In this document: positions 9,181 to 15,405 of the stretch, in pieces
Layout: every line of letters starts with the position of its first letter
How positions within the stretch are numbered: position 1 is the stretch's first letter
DNA from: a virus
DNA: 25,218 nt
Direction: 5' to 3' (one strand)
IMG/VR virus record: IMGVR_UViG_3300017752_000145
Span: 1-25,218 of that record
Position numbers and translations under genes: made by a program
The notes under the pieces: model-generated
Seen by the model: the letters and a program-made list of their open reading frames with translations, nothing else
Databases searched by the model: none
Told to the model about the DNA's origin: nothing

Positions 9181-10320
9181 CTAAAAATCTAATGGTTGAG
9201 ATACGAATTTGTCAGGTGTAACTGAAGTCATAGCTGACGACGATGGCTGATATGGTGACATAGCGTTGTAACCCATGTTGCCTTCCACTGAACCAAAACC
9301 TCCATAAGGATTTACATACATCTCGCCGCCACCGCCAAACAGTCCGGGGAACATACTCGGCAATTTCTGACCAAAGCCATAACCCATCTGCATACCGCCT
9401 ATAGCTCCAGCTATCGGTGAGGCTGTAACGCCTGTTGGATTTTGTGGTGATTGCGTTTGAGCGTTGTTAAGAATGCCTTGGTTGTATTTAACGTAAGCCT
9501 CAAGAGGGAAGTCACGAGCTTCATTGAAACCTGCCATGTCAGCATTAATGAAGCCTTGTAAATCTTGCTGATATCCTAACCCTGCTTTGTTCATGTACTC
9601 TGCGAGTATGCCTGAATTCTTCAAAGCATTTTGGAATGCAGTAGACTGTGAGTTAGCTATATTATAAGCGTTAGCGAAATCGGTATTCGATTGATTGAGG
9701 CTTCTAGTCAACAAGTTGTCTTGAATTCGAGCTGTGGTGTCGGCTGTACGATCATCGAAGGCACGTTGAGCTAAAGCCTCAGCAACACCTGCACGAGACG
9801 AATTGGTGTTACCAGAACTCGATGCGCTAACATTAATACCCGGCAAAGTGTTTTCTGTAAGTATTCGTCGGCTATCGCGTGTCGCACTATCAACGAGTGG
9901 TTGGTATATGTCTGGGTTGGTAGCATACGCCATTGCGTCATCAAAGTTTTGACCGGACGTGGCTTGGTTGTACAGATTAGTATAATTTTGTGTAAAGCCG
10001 GACGTGTCGCCCATCATCTGCCCCGGTAGACCCCTGAAGTCTGAACCGAAGCCGTAGATGTAGTTTAAAGCATCCATACTGTAGGGGTCTAAACCAGCAA
10101 AGCGTTGACCTTGGTAAGTACCCGTATCGAGGGCTGTGTTTAGTGCATCTTGACCACCAGAATATGTGTCCTCAATAAAAGGCTTGGCGAGATTAAATCC
10201 AGCCATTTGGGCTTCAAGTTGCGCTTTCTGCGCTTTCTTTGCATCTTTTGCGCCTTTATAGCCAAGCGCACCGCTGACAAGTGTCGAACCAATGGCGGCT
10301 GTTACCGGGTCAATTCCCAT
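9181..10320 (-). CDS. Internal virion / DNA-transfer protein (putative)
   Basis: I chose the ATG at 10320 (MGIDPVTAAIGSTLVSGALG) because GGAG lies 9 bases upstream and it follows the previous stop after one base. An upstream in-frame extension would run inside the preceding gene. The 379-aa product opens with a short hydrophobic Gly/Ala helix, then a Lys/Ala/Gln helix (KGAKDAKKAQKAQLEAQMAG), then a Gly/Asn/Gln/Tyr-rich body. The C-terminal region is Gly/Met/Tyr-rich. This layout is common in minor virion proteins of marine podoviruses that are ejected with the DNA to build a channel across the envelope. The function is inferred from this layout and from position. Confidence 0.65.
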   Translation of the reverse strand: MGIDPVTAAIGSTLVSGALGYKGAKDAKKAQKAQLEAQMAGFNLAKPFIEDTYSGGQDALNTALDTGTYQGQRFAGLDPYSMDALNYIYGFGSDFRGLPGQMMGDTSGFTQNYTNLYNQATSGQNFDDAMAYATNPDIYQPLVDSATRDSRRILTENTLPGINVSASSSGNTNSSRAGVAEALAQRAFDDRTADTTARIQDNLLTRSLNQSNTDFANAYNIANSQSTAFQNALKNSGILAEYMNKAGLGYQQDLQGFINADMAGFNEARDFPLEAYVKYNQGILNNAQTQSPQNPTGVTASPIAGAIGGMQMGYGFGQKLPSMFPGLFGGGGEMYVNPYGGFGSVEGNMGYNAMSPYQPSSSAMTSVTPDKFVSQPLDF

Positions 10321-10321
10321 A

Positions 10322-10651
10322 TTAGTGTACTCCGATTGATGTATGTTTGTAGAGAATGTAAACGTCAGAGCTGTCAGGCTCTTGCACCAATATCTGAGGT
10401 TTGAAATCAAACATCTTCAGAAACTTTTTATGCTTTTCGTCGTTTACTTCGCAGTTCGCGTACATCGGCGTATCCATCTGACTGGATAGCTCTTTGAACG
10501 TCTGCTTTAGCTCTCGCTTGAGTGATTTAGTCCACGTCGAGTTAACATCACAGTGAATAAACACCATGTGAAACCCGTCTTCGTTAATGTGTGGCTGTAA
10601 TTCAATATTGTAGTCGTCAGTATCGACGACAGGAATTCTATCGAATGGCAT
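10322..10651 (-). CDS. Small GNAT-like virion-cluster protein
   Basis: I take the start at ATG 10651, two bases after the previous stop, which gives 109 aa (MPFDRIPVVDTDDYNIEL). The order of elements resembles an acetyltransferase-like fold: strand MVFIHCDV, a basic helix KSLKRELKQTFKEL, then YANCEVNDEKHKKFLKMFDF. The last block resembles the 'N-x-x-H-x-x-F-L-K-x-x-G/F' segment of GNAT folds and of T7 gp13, a GNAT-like internal protein. There is no obvious intact acetyl-CoA loop. Position between tail and internal virion genes supports a structural or assembly role like T7 gp13. The fold call is an inference from pattern similarity. Confidence 0.55.
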   Translation of the reverse strand: MPFDRIPVVDTDDYNIELQPHINEDGFHMVFIHCDVNSTWTKSLKRELKQTFKELSSQMDTPMYANCEVNDEKHKKFLKMFDFKPQILVQEPDSSDVYILYKHTSIGVH

Positions 10652-10653
10652 AG

Positions 10654-10932
10654 CTAGACCTGCGCCCACGCGTTGCCAGTGTAAACGACTAAACCAGTGT
10701 AGCCATTACCAAGTGGATTCCAAGGACTTATGGCATAGCGCACCATGCCCCTGAGTGGGTTATCCGGCGGCTTGTCGGCAACCTGAATTGTCGCCTCGTT
10801 AGCAGACCTAAGAGAATTCTCGATACGCTGTAGTTCATCTTGGATGTAACGACGTACACCCTCTTCGTATACTGGAAACTGCGCCCGGACATATGGGCTG
10901 GCTGTCGTATCCGTTTTATTATTAATAGCCAT
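10654..10932 (-). CDS. Small conserved virion-associated protein
   Basis: This 92-aa protein starts at 10932, sharing one base with the previous stop (TGATG). An N-terminal helix (VYEEGVRRYIQDELQRIENS, about 21-40) is followed by a small beta-type domain, MVRYAISPWNPLGNGYTGL and VVYTGNAWAQV. The 'RYA-SPWNP-G-G' ending is one I associate with short structural proteins encoded beside tail genes in marine podoviruses. The helix-plus-beta layout would suit an adaptor or trimerising fibre base. There are no catalytic motifs and no signal peptide. The exact role is unknown. Confidence 0.6.
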   Translation of the reverse strand: MAINNKTDTTASPYVRAQFPVYEEGVRRYIQDELQRIENSLRSANEATIQVADKPPDNPLRGMVRYAISPWNPLGNGYTGLVVYTGNAWAQV

Positions 10933-12548
10933 CAGCGTTTACCAGTTGCAGTAACATCAAGATCGAACCCAGAAAGCTCGAAGTCTTTTTGATCGCTGAC
11001 TGTAATTTTATAAGACAGATAACGACCTGCCGCACGACTATCAATTTTGTAGTCAGACGACATATCAAAACTTGTAGATGTTGTATAAGTTGGGCTGTCA
11101 CTAGGTATGTCTGATGCACCAAACTCAAAAGTAAGCGTGGTGTCGTTTGAATTCTTGGTGTCAGCTTGTGGGTACAGTCGGTTGATTACTTTGTAACCAC
11201 GAATGCCCCTTTGGGTCTCATCAAGGTCAATACCCACTCGCTCGACAATTGCACGTTTAGTTGCCTCGGTATCCAGCTGGAAACCAATAGAGCCAGCATC
11301 ACTTAGGTCAAGACCGTAGATTTTATCGCTGGTCAATCCATCGGCGGTATTATCCTGACCGACCATAACGACGTGACGATTAAAACTGTCCTCTTGGTCG
11401 TAGTATGAACCACCCACTAACTCATAAGTTAAGCTTGTAGCCGTTGCATATGTAGCAACAGTGTCTAGGTTGATTATGGTAGCCGAAGACACATTAGGTA
11501 AATCCATGAACGACCAAGTGTTCTTTCTGTAGTTGAACACTGCCGCCCGGTTGCATCGTTCTGCATTCGGGAAAGCCACCAGCTCGTCGCCGGACTTGTA
11601 ACAAAACATAATCTCGTTAAGAGTTGGGTTGTGTTGAACGAAGCACAAATTCTTAGATGCTTGGTTCATCCCTGTGAAGATAAAATTCTTTACTCGCTCG
11701 TCACAAATTGACTGCTTGGATACACCGTCGTGTGCGTAGATATCGAAGTTATCAAAGACGTAGTGCTTGCCCTCTACCTCGACGATACAATTCTGAGAGA
11801 TAGCCCCGGCATCGGTAAACAGCTTCCTGAAATTGAATAGGAACGTGCCGCCTACAAAGTCCATGAGCCAGACTTGAGTGCTGGTGTAAATGATAAAGTT
11901 ACTACCCAGCGTCATACCATCGACAATTGCGGTATCCTGCTCAACGAGGTCAACGAAGCCAGCCAGCTTTGTAGTGTCGGTAGCATCCCAACTGTCAGGT
12001 ATGGAGTTAGCCAATACGATATTACTAAAGCGAACTCGGTTAGGGAATGATGAGCTACCCTCGGTCATATTTAGCGCAATTAACTGGTCGCCAAATGCTC
12101 TCAATGAGACGCATCTATGATTGCTAGGCCAGTTAGTCAGGTCGGCGAAGTTTGTACCAGCTGGCGCACGAAACACAGGCACTCTGTCCGGTCTGTTGAT
12201 ATAAGTGACATCAGCAAGGGTTGTACCAGTAAATGGTCTCGGGTCATCCGACGCTGATATTGAACCAGAGCGATCTGTTAAAGTACCATTGCTGTACTCT
12301 TTGATGACGTAGTCATTACTAATGACCAATGCGGTATCGAACCCGGTTGATGGAACGATGCCGAAAGCAAAACGTGGGTTGTATCCGAGAGAAGGTAATA
12401 CGGTTCTAAAGATTGGAGAACGACGCACCTTGCCTTCATCAAATCGGACGTTAACTGCTTTTGAATATGCGCTTAGTGGTAAGTTGTAAGGACTAACATC
12501 TGTGACCACTCCGGCATCTCCAAGATTGCGGATTGGTATGATAGCCAT
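10932..12548 (-). CDS. Tail / DNA-stabilisation structural protein (P22 gp10-like, putative)
   Basis: The 538-aa protein is almost entirely beta-rich with evenly spaced aromatic residues. It opens MAIIPIRNLGDAGVVTDVSP and VNVRFDEGKVRRSP, a pattern I associate with tail or packaged-DNA stabilisation proteins of podoviruses (P22 gp10 type, a beta-propeller plug below the portal). Repeated blocks such as FGDQLIALNM, LGSNFIIYTSTQVWLMDF and HYVFDNFDIYAHDG suit propeller blades. The start has AAGGA about 9 bases upstream. It lies between the fibre/collar gene and the internal virion genes, consistent with a tail machine component. The family name is a judgement from pattern, not a search. Confidence 0.7.
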   Translation of the reverse strand: MAIIPIRNLGDAGVVTDVSPYNLPLSAYSKAVNVRFDEGKVRRSPIFRTVLPSLGYNPRFAFGIVPSTGFDTALVISNDYVIKEYSNGTLTDRSGSISASDDPRPFTGTTLADVTYINRPDRVPVFRAPAGTNFADLTNWPSNHRCVSLRAFGDQLIALNMTEGSSSFPNRVRFSNIVLANSIPDSWDATDTTKLAGFVDLVEQDTAIVDGMTLGSNFIIYTSTQVWLMDFVGGTFLFNFRKLFTDAGAISQNCIVEVEGKHYVFDNFDIYAHDGVSKQSICDERVKNFIFTGMNQASKNLCFVQHNPTLNEIMFCYKSGDELVAFPNAERCNRAAVFNYRKNTWSFMDLPNVSSATIINLDTVATYATATSLTYELVGGSYYDQEDSFNRHVVMVGQDNTADGLTSDKIYGLDLSDAGSIGFQLDTEATKRAIVERVGIDLDETQRGIRGYKVINRLYPQADTKNSNDTTLTFEFGASDIPSDSPTYTTSTSFDMSSDYKIDSRAAGRYLSYKITVSDQKDFELSGFDLDVTATGKR

Positions 12549-12560
12549 AGGTTAGTTTCC

Positions 12561-12632
12561 TTAATAAAGTGGATGTATAAGAATGATGGTTAACACCACA
12601 GCTAAGAGGATTACGGTTGATGAGTACTCCAT
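12561..12632 (-). CDS. 23-aa single-helix membrane peptide
   Basis: A very short ORF fills the gap between two tail-cluster genes. It starts at ATG 12632, one base after the TAA of the upstream gene, with AGAGG six bases upstream, and it ends in TAA at 12561. The product starts MEYSS and is followed by a hydrophobic run, TVILLAVVLTIILI, then HPLY. This is enough for one transmembrane helix with almost no soluble part. The good ribosome site and exact fit to the gap favour real translation. A holin-like or other membrane role is possible, since no lysis gene is visible elsewhere in the window, but this is speculative. Confidence 0.5.
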   Translation of the reverse strand: MEYSSTVILLAVVLTIILIHPLY

Positions 12633-12633
12633 G

Positions 12634-12909
12634 TTAATCCTCTAAAGTTATATTGACTGGCTGTTCTGACATTAATGCTTTTCTTGCATCATCGACTTGG
12701 TTTCTGAAGCTCTCCACTGCCGCCCCAGTCTGACGAGACTGTTGGGCATTCTCCACAAGCAGGATTGGTAGCCACGCCATAGCACAACCATATTCGTCTA
12801 TTTCAGAGCCGTTATGAGTGCCTCGGAGCTTTACGAACCAGCCGCATTTTGTTTGCCTACACGGATTGAAACCATCCAGTGGACAGTTGCTCTCTATTTC
12901 AATCTGCAT
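12634..12909 (-). CDS. Conserved small Cys-containing phage protein
   Basis: This 91-aa protein starts with ATG at 12909, immediately after the fibre gene stop. The N-terminal half has four cysteines in CPLDGFNPCRQTKCGWF and YGCAMAW (Cys9, Cys17, Cys22, Cys42), a possible metal or structural site. The centre continues WLPILLVEN. The C-terminal half is helical (SFRNQVDDARKALMSEQ). I recall similar proteins beside tail genes in marine podoviruses, but no function is known to me. It is translated as part of the late operon, and the next tiny ORF starts one base after its stop. Confidence 0.6.
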   Translation of the reverse strand: MQIEIESNCPLDGFNPCRQTKCGWFVKLRGTHNGSEIDEYGCAMAWLPILLVENAQQSRQTGAAVESFRNQVDDARKALMSEQPVNITLED

Positions 12910-12911
12910 GT

Positions 12912-13598
12912 CTAGCTCTTGGTGCAGACAATCACGTCAACGTACTTGACATCAAAGTTGTGGGTATCCGAGAATGAATGAGTGTGTGTAGGGATGCTCA
13001 GAGCTGGTATTGAGTGAGTGTGACCACCACCACCGCCAGTTGAAGTAGTCGTTACAGTGTAGTTACCGAGGTTGACTGAATTCTCTCTTAGCGGTCTTTG
13101 TGAACCAGCGGTGAAATTGTTGTCTTCCTTCGTAAACGACTCGGTGATGTCGTGACTGTGCGACGGTATTTGACTAACAGACAGTGTTGTCGATCCCGTG
13201 GTGCTTGCCGACGTGCTGAGTGTTCCAGACCCCCCGGTTGTACCCGATATTGTGAAGTCAGTATTGAATGAGTTACTAAAACCATTAGAGCCACCACTAC
13301 TGACCGACCCAGACACGACCCGAATAGCCGCATTGTCGTCAGAGGTATTTTTAACCCAACCGAGGGGGGCTGAAGTCTGCCTAAACAACATCACAGTCCC
13401 CGAGGGCGCAGGAACGGTGTCAGCTAATGCATTTATTTGAGCTTGGGTAAGAGTAACAGCTCCTGTGATATTCGGGAATGTTGCCTTGATAGCCGCCTTG
13501 ATTAACCGAAGATGGTCGTCAGCCTGTGCTAAGGCATCTGTCGCCGCCGGGTTGCTTGAATTCAACCCATCGATAAACGATGCAGTTTCTAATGCCAT
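12912..13598 (-). CDS. Tail fibre protein with collar domain
   Basis: The 228-aa protein starts with MALETASFIDGLN and a helix (ALAQADDHLRLIKAAIKATF) that would attach it to the virion. A phage tail-collar domain follows at about residues 65-85 (APSGTVMLFRQTSAPLGWV). The remainder is Ser/Thr/Gly-rich with alternating His residues (SQIPSHSHDI, GGGGHTHSIPAL, IPTHTHSF), typical of metal-binding trimeric fibres. It ends in a beta strand, VKYVDVIVCTKS. The length is short for a receptor-binding fibre, so a longer fibre may be encoded outside the window, or this may be the only host-binding protein. The ribosome site is AGGA about 9-10 bases from ATG. Confidence 0.8.
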   Translation of the reverse strand: MALETASFIDGLNSSNPAATDALAQADDHLRLIKAAIKATFPNITGAVTLTQAQINALADTVPAPSGTVMLFRQTSAPLGWVKNTSDDNAAIRVVSGSVSSGGSNGFSNSFNTDFTISGTTGGSGTLSTSASTTGSTTLSVSQIPSHSHDITESFTKEDNNFTAGSQRPLRENSVNLGNYTVTTTSTGGGGGHTHSIPALSIPTHTHSFSDTHNFDVKYVDVIVCTKS

Positions 13599-13613
13599 AT
13601 TGAATAGTCCTAA

Positions 13614-13862
13614 TTATGTGAATGTCGATACATTGGTTGGCTTACCGCCTACTCCCTGTCGTTTTGAGCGTTTCCTGCGTACCGCTGAAGCCTTCTCAGC
13701 CTTTGTCATACGACTAGCCTTGGCCTTGGGTACACATTTGGGGTAGGCGCGACCTGTTTTGTCCTTAGATGTCGATTTACGACCACAGGATTGGTATTTA
13801 CCCTTCTTCTTTGGTGCGCCAATGTCTACCCAGTCTTCCTTGAACCACTTATTTAGGCTCAT
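13614..13862 (-). CDS. Small basic cysteine-containing phage protein
   Basis: I place the start at ATG 13862 (MSLNKWFKEDWVDIGAPKKK), where ATGA overlaps the stop of the upstream gene. The 82-aa product is very basic, with paired cysteines (YQSCGRKS, YPKCVPKAKA) and a Lys/Arg-rich C-terminus (AVRRKRSKRQGVGGKPTNVS). I recognise this pattern as a small conserved protein found in many aquatic phages; its function is not established. DNA or RNA binding is plausible from the charge. An in-frame extension to 13904 would overlap the previous gene and lacks support. Confidence 0.7.
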   Translation of the reverse strand: MSLNKWFKEDWVDIGAPKKKGKYQSCGRKSTSKDKTGRAYPKCVPKAKASRMTKAEKASAVRRKRSKRQGVGGKPTNVSTFT

Positions 13863-14011
13863 CTGTATGTTCCACCACGTTTCTTGTAGGTACGCACGAG
13901 CCAAGCATTGGAATATGCACTTGGATAGACCTTGAACTTCTTCTTGGCTTCGCTTTTGACACGCGAGTAGAGCTTGGGGTTCGTGGGCTTAGGGGATGTC
14001 TTTTTTGTCAT
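13859..14011 (-). CDS. 50-aa conserved basic protein, first gene of the late cluster
   Basis: The start at ATG 14011 (MTKKTSPKPTNPKLYSRVKS) has GAGAGG at six bases spacing, better than the longer in-frame start at 14053. The product is small and basic, with the block KKKFKVYPSAYSNAWLVRTY followed by KKRGGTYR. This 'K-FKVYPSAYAN-WLV-YK-RGG-Y' pattern is common in aquatic phage proteins of unknown function. Its stop overlaps the next start (ATGA), so the two small basic proteins are translationally coupled and probably made in matched amounts. It is the first gene downstream of the divergent control region. Confidence 0.7.
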   Translation of the reverse strand: MTKKTSPKPTNPKLYSRVKSEAKKKFKVYPSAYSNAWLVRTYKKRGGTYR

Positions 14012-14090
14012 GGGAGACCTCTCATTAACGATGTCGAACAACAACAACAACAAGCCAACAAAGCCTCGTTTTTGAAATCGAATGTTATTT

Positions 14091-14107
14091 AGACCCAGCC
14101 GGGGTCT
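14091..14107. other. Hairpin AGACCC/GGGTCT in the late leader
   Basis: The arms AGACCC (14091-14096) and GGGTCT (14102-14107) are perfectly complementary around a five-base loop. The hairpin lies 80 bases upstream of the first late gene in its probable 5' leader. On the minus strand it is followed by AAATAACATT rather than a T-run, so a leader structure or processing site is more likely than a terminator. Confidence 0.4.
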
Positions 14108-14159
14108 GTTTCTGGTCTATGGATGTTAATGTGTTGTATTTATTGGGGTCGTAGGTAAT

Positions 14160-14174
14160 CGGATACATTATCCG
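14160..14174. promoter_or_regulatory. Dyad CGGATA-cat-TATCCG, candidate operator
   Basis: This is a perfect inverted repeat with 6-bp arms and a 3-bp spacer, between the late genes and the repressor cassette. Size and spacing suit a dimeric helix-turn-helix repressor. I did not see a second intact copy in the window. That it binds the repressor encoded at 15406-16092 is inference. Confidence 0.4.
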
Positions 14175-14246
14175 TGAACATTTTAACGACCAGCTGGTGT
14201 CTTCTGATTTTTATTGGCTCGAGGGCTTCTATTTTAAATAAAAAAT

Positions 14247-14288
14247 ACCACCTAAGCACCACCTAAGCCCACCACAGCCCACCACAGT
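14247..14288. repeat. C-rich tandem repeats beside an AT-rich block
   Basis: Two adjacent copies of ACCACCTAAGC (14247-14257, 14258-14268) are followed by two near-identical copies of CCACCACAG(C/T) (14269-14278, 14279-14288). The preceding 18 bases are almost entirely A/T. Short iterons beside an AT-rich segment resemble a replication origin or a multi-site protein-binding region. The plus strand is nearly free of G through the repeats. Confidence 0.7.
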
Positions 14289-14424
14289 TGATCCTCGGCT
14301 GTCCTTGGCTATGCAAGGCAGTTGACGACAGATACGCTGTAGAGGCTTCTATAGCTGTCCCCGGTATACTGGGTCGCATAAGAGTGTGACACGTCATAAC
14401 TAATTGATTAATCTATAGTGATAT

Positions 14425-14444
14425 CCTTAGTATTCCCCCTAAGG
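14425..14444. other. Dyad CCTTAG-N8-CTAAGG
   Basis: Perfect 6-bp arms are separated by TATTCCCC. It lies 45-65 bases upstream of the promoter for the plus-strand cassette. A similar CCTTAGC/GCTAAGG dyad, with a longer loop, lies at 22872-22898 before the helicase gene. It could be an operator or a stem-loop in a minus-strand leader. Confidence 0.4.
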
Positions 14445-14478
14445 GTGGACATAAATGATAATCTTATTGATTTATTGT

Positions 14479-14488
14479 GTACTAGTAC
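14479..14488. promoter_or_regulatory. Palindrome GTACTAGTAC, candidate operator
   Basis: A perfect 10-bp palindrome ends one base before the -35 hexamer of the cassette promoter. A regulator bound here could contact or block RNA polymerase. Use as an operator is inferred from position only. Confidence 0.35.
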
Positions 14489-14517
14489 TTGACGTAATAA
14501 GTCTAGTGTAGTAACTT
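14489..14517 (+). promoter_or_regulatory. Sigma70-like promoter of the plus-strand cassette
   Basis: TTGACG (14489-14494) and TAACTT (14512-14517) are separated by 17 bp. The -35 matches the consensus at five of six positions, and the -10 keeps the key T, A and final T. The first gene starts 32 bases downstream with AAGGAGA as ribosome site. A host-type promoter would let these genes be expressed without the phage RNA polymerase. Confidence 0.5.
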
Positions 14518-14549
14518 ATATGTGTAGTTAGAGAGAAGGAGAGATAACT

Positions 14550-14942
14550 ATGAAAACCGTAACCATTAAAACTGATTATGAACAGGCTGTCGAAGCCTTC
14601 AACAATGAACTTAACGACTATTATGAAAAGCACATAGCCGACGATCGTCCATACTTTGGTAACGAGGCGATGTGTGAGTATATGTCTGAATTTGAAGATG
14701 CTCTTAACGAAGGCACTGACCTAACTTGGGAGTTGGGTAAGAAAACTCGAAACGGATATGTTGCTTCGTTTTCGCCTTCCGAAGAGTGGGAGGAGAAACA
14801 TCTAGAAATTGACGATGGTTCAAAGATTCAAATTCAAATGATTAATTCACACGCCGCTTACATTACTATGGGTGACAAAGAAGTGTACCTTGATAATTCA
14901 ACTGGTGAGGGGATTGTTGAAATAACCGAGGGAGAAGACTAG
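14550..14942 (+). CDS. Very acidic 130-aa protein, first gene of the plus-strand cassette
   Basis: The start has a strong AAGGAGA site. I count about 31 Asp/Glu against 10 Lys/Arg, a net charge near -21 spread over the whole length. The N-terminal half is helical (YEQAVEAFNNELNDYYEKHI; EAMCEYMSEFEDALNEGTD). The C-terminal half looks beta-rich (GYVASFSPSEEWEEKHLEI; AAYITMGDKEVYLD). There is no signal peptide, membrane segment or catalytic motif. I do not recognise the family. Small acidic early phage proteins are sometimes DNA mimics or anti-defence proteins, but nothing here proves that. Its stop shares one base with the next start (TAGTG). Confidence 0.75.
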   Translation: MKTVTIKTDYEQAVEAFNNELNDYYEKHIADDRPYFGNEAMCEYMSEFEDALNEGTDLTWELGKKTRNGYVASFSPSEEWEEKHLEIDDGSKIQIQMINSHAAYITMGDKEVYLDNSTGEGIVEITEGED

Positions 14943-15154
14943 TGAAGGTTCAAATTAAAAATACCATAACCTTGAATGAAGATCAGGTTAAGGGTGCTAG
15001 AGCTTACCGGGACGAATTAGGTGATGACTTTAGCACCCGGGACTTTATCAAGGACATAGTTTTTCAGTACGGCATAACTGCGGCAGTCGATTTATTTGAA
15101 CGCTACTACGCATATGCACACGGTGATAAAGAAACATGGGAGATATATGAATGA
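14942..15154 (+). CDS. 70-aa unknown protein, second gene of the cassette
   Basis: The start codon is GTG at 14942, overlapping the previous stop by one base, with GGGAG a few bases upstream. The product begins MKVQIKNTITLNEDQVKGAR and is largely helical, with DFSTRDFIKDIVFQYGITAA in the middle and an aromatic, acidic end (YYAYAHGDKETWEIYE). It is mildly acidic. The N-terminal strand followed by helices could suggest a ribbon-helix-helix-like or small helical regulator, but no clear motif is present and I do not assign a function. It is followed by an ATGA overlap with the third gene. Confidence 0.65.
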   Translation: MKVQIKNTITLNEDQVKGARAYRDELGDDFSTRDFIKDIVFQYGITAAVDLFERYYAYAHGDKETWEIYE

Positions 15155-15405
15155 TATTTTATGAGGTAAGCAATTGTCAGTGTAGTGGTGAGAGTTACTT
15201 CTTCACCAGAAAAGCTGACGCTATAAATTGTAGGGATTATGAGTTTCATCACCTAGGCGGTGACCCTGCGTTAATTGTACACGATGTCAAAGCGTCTAGA
15301 GCAGAGATTACTAAGCTAATTAATATTGGTATGAATGCGGCGTGTGGTCATCCTTGTAGTTATGAATTATACGACGGTACAAACTTTGAACGAGGGAGTA
15401 AATAA
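15151..15405 (+). CDS. 84-aa unknown protein with five cysteines, third gene of the cassette
   Basis: The start ATG overlaps the previous stop (ATGA). The 84-aa product contains CQC at residues 9-11, Cys27, and CGHPC at about 66-70. Together with nearby His residues (FHHLGG) these could bind a metal ion. The segment SYFFTRKADAINCRDYEFHH looks like an alpha/beta fold. I do not recognise the family. Its TAA is directly followed by the repressor ATG, and the repressor's ribosome site (GAGGGAG) lies within its last codons, so the two are co-translated. Confidence 0.65.
   Translation: MIFYEVSNCQCSGESYFFTRKADAINCRDYEFHHLGGDPALIVHDVKASRAEITKLINIGMNAACGHPCSYELYDGTNFERGSK

Larger units (their letters stand above)
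14012..14549. other. Divergent intergenic control region
   Basis: This is the only gene-free stretch over 300 bases. It separates the late minus-strand genes from the plus-strand repressor cassette. From left to right it holds a CAA trinucleotide run (14037-14053); a 6-bp hairpin, AGACCC/GGGTCT (14091-14107); a 15-bp dyad (14160-14174); the palindrome ACCAGCTGGT (14189-14198); an AT-rich block (about 14231-14248); C-rich tandem repeats (14247-14288); a bulged hairpin around CCTTG/CAAGG (about 14300-14322); a CCTTAG/CTAAGG dyad (14425-14444); and a promoter with an adjoining palindrome. No convincing ORF is present. The density of symmetric sites suggests transcriptional control and possibly a replication origin. 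Confidence 0.7.

Noticed and set aside
14037-14053. CAA trinucleotide run
   Set aside because: It is a simple repeat in a probable untranslated leader. It may keep the leader unstructured, but nothing else supports a function.
14085-14168. A 27-codon minus-strand ORF in the late leader (starts MYPITYDPNK)
   Set aside because: It has only a weak ribosome site and spans the AGACCC/GGGTCT hairpin. A leader peptide is possible but not supported enough to annotate.
14189-14198. Palindrome ACCAGCTGGT
   Set aside because: CCAGCTGG-like words recur many times inside coding regions of this window, so this copy is likely a compositional habit rather than an operator.
14413-14420. CACTATAG on the minus strand upstream of the late genes, identical to the core of T7/SP6 promoters
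   Set aside because: An 8-base match is expected about once in 50 kb of strand by chance, the upstream recognition bases do not match T7 or SP6, and the specificity loop of this RNA polymerase differs. I saw no second copy, so I do not call it a promoter.
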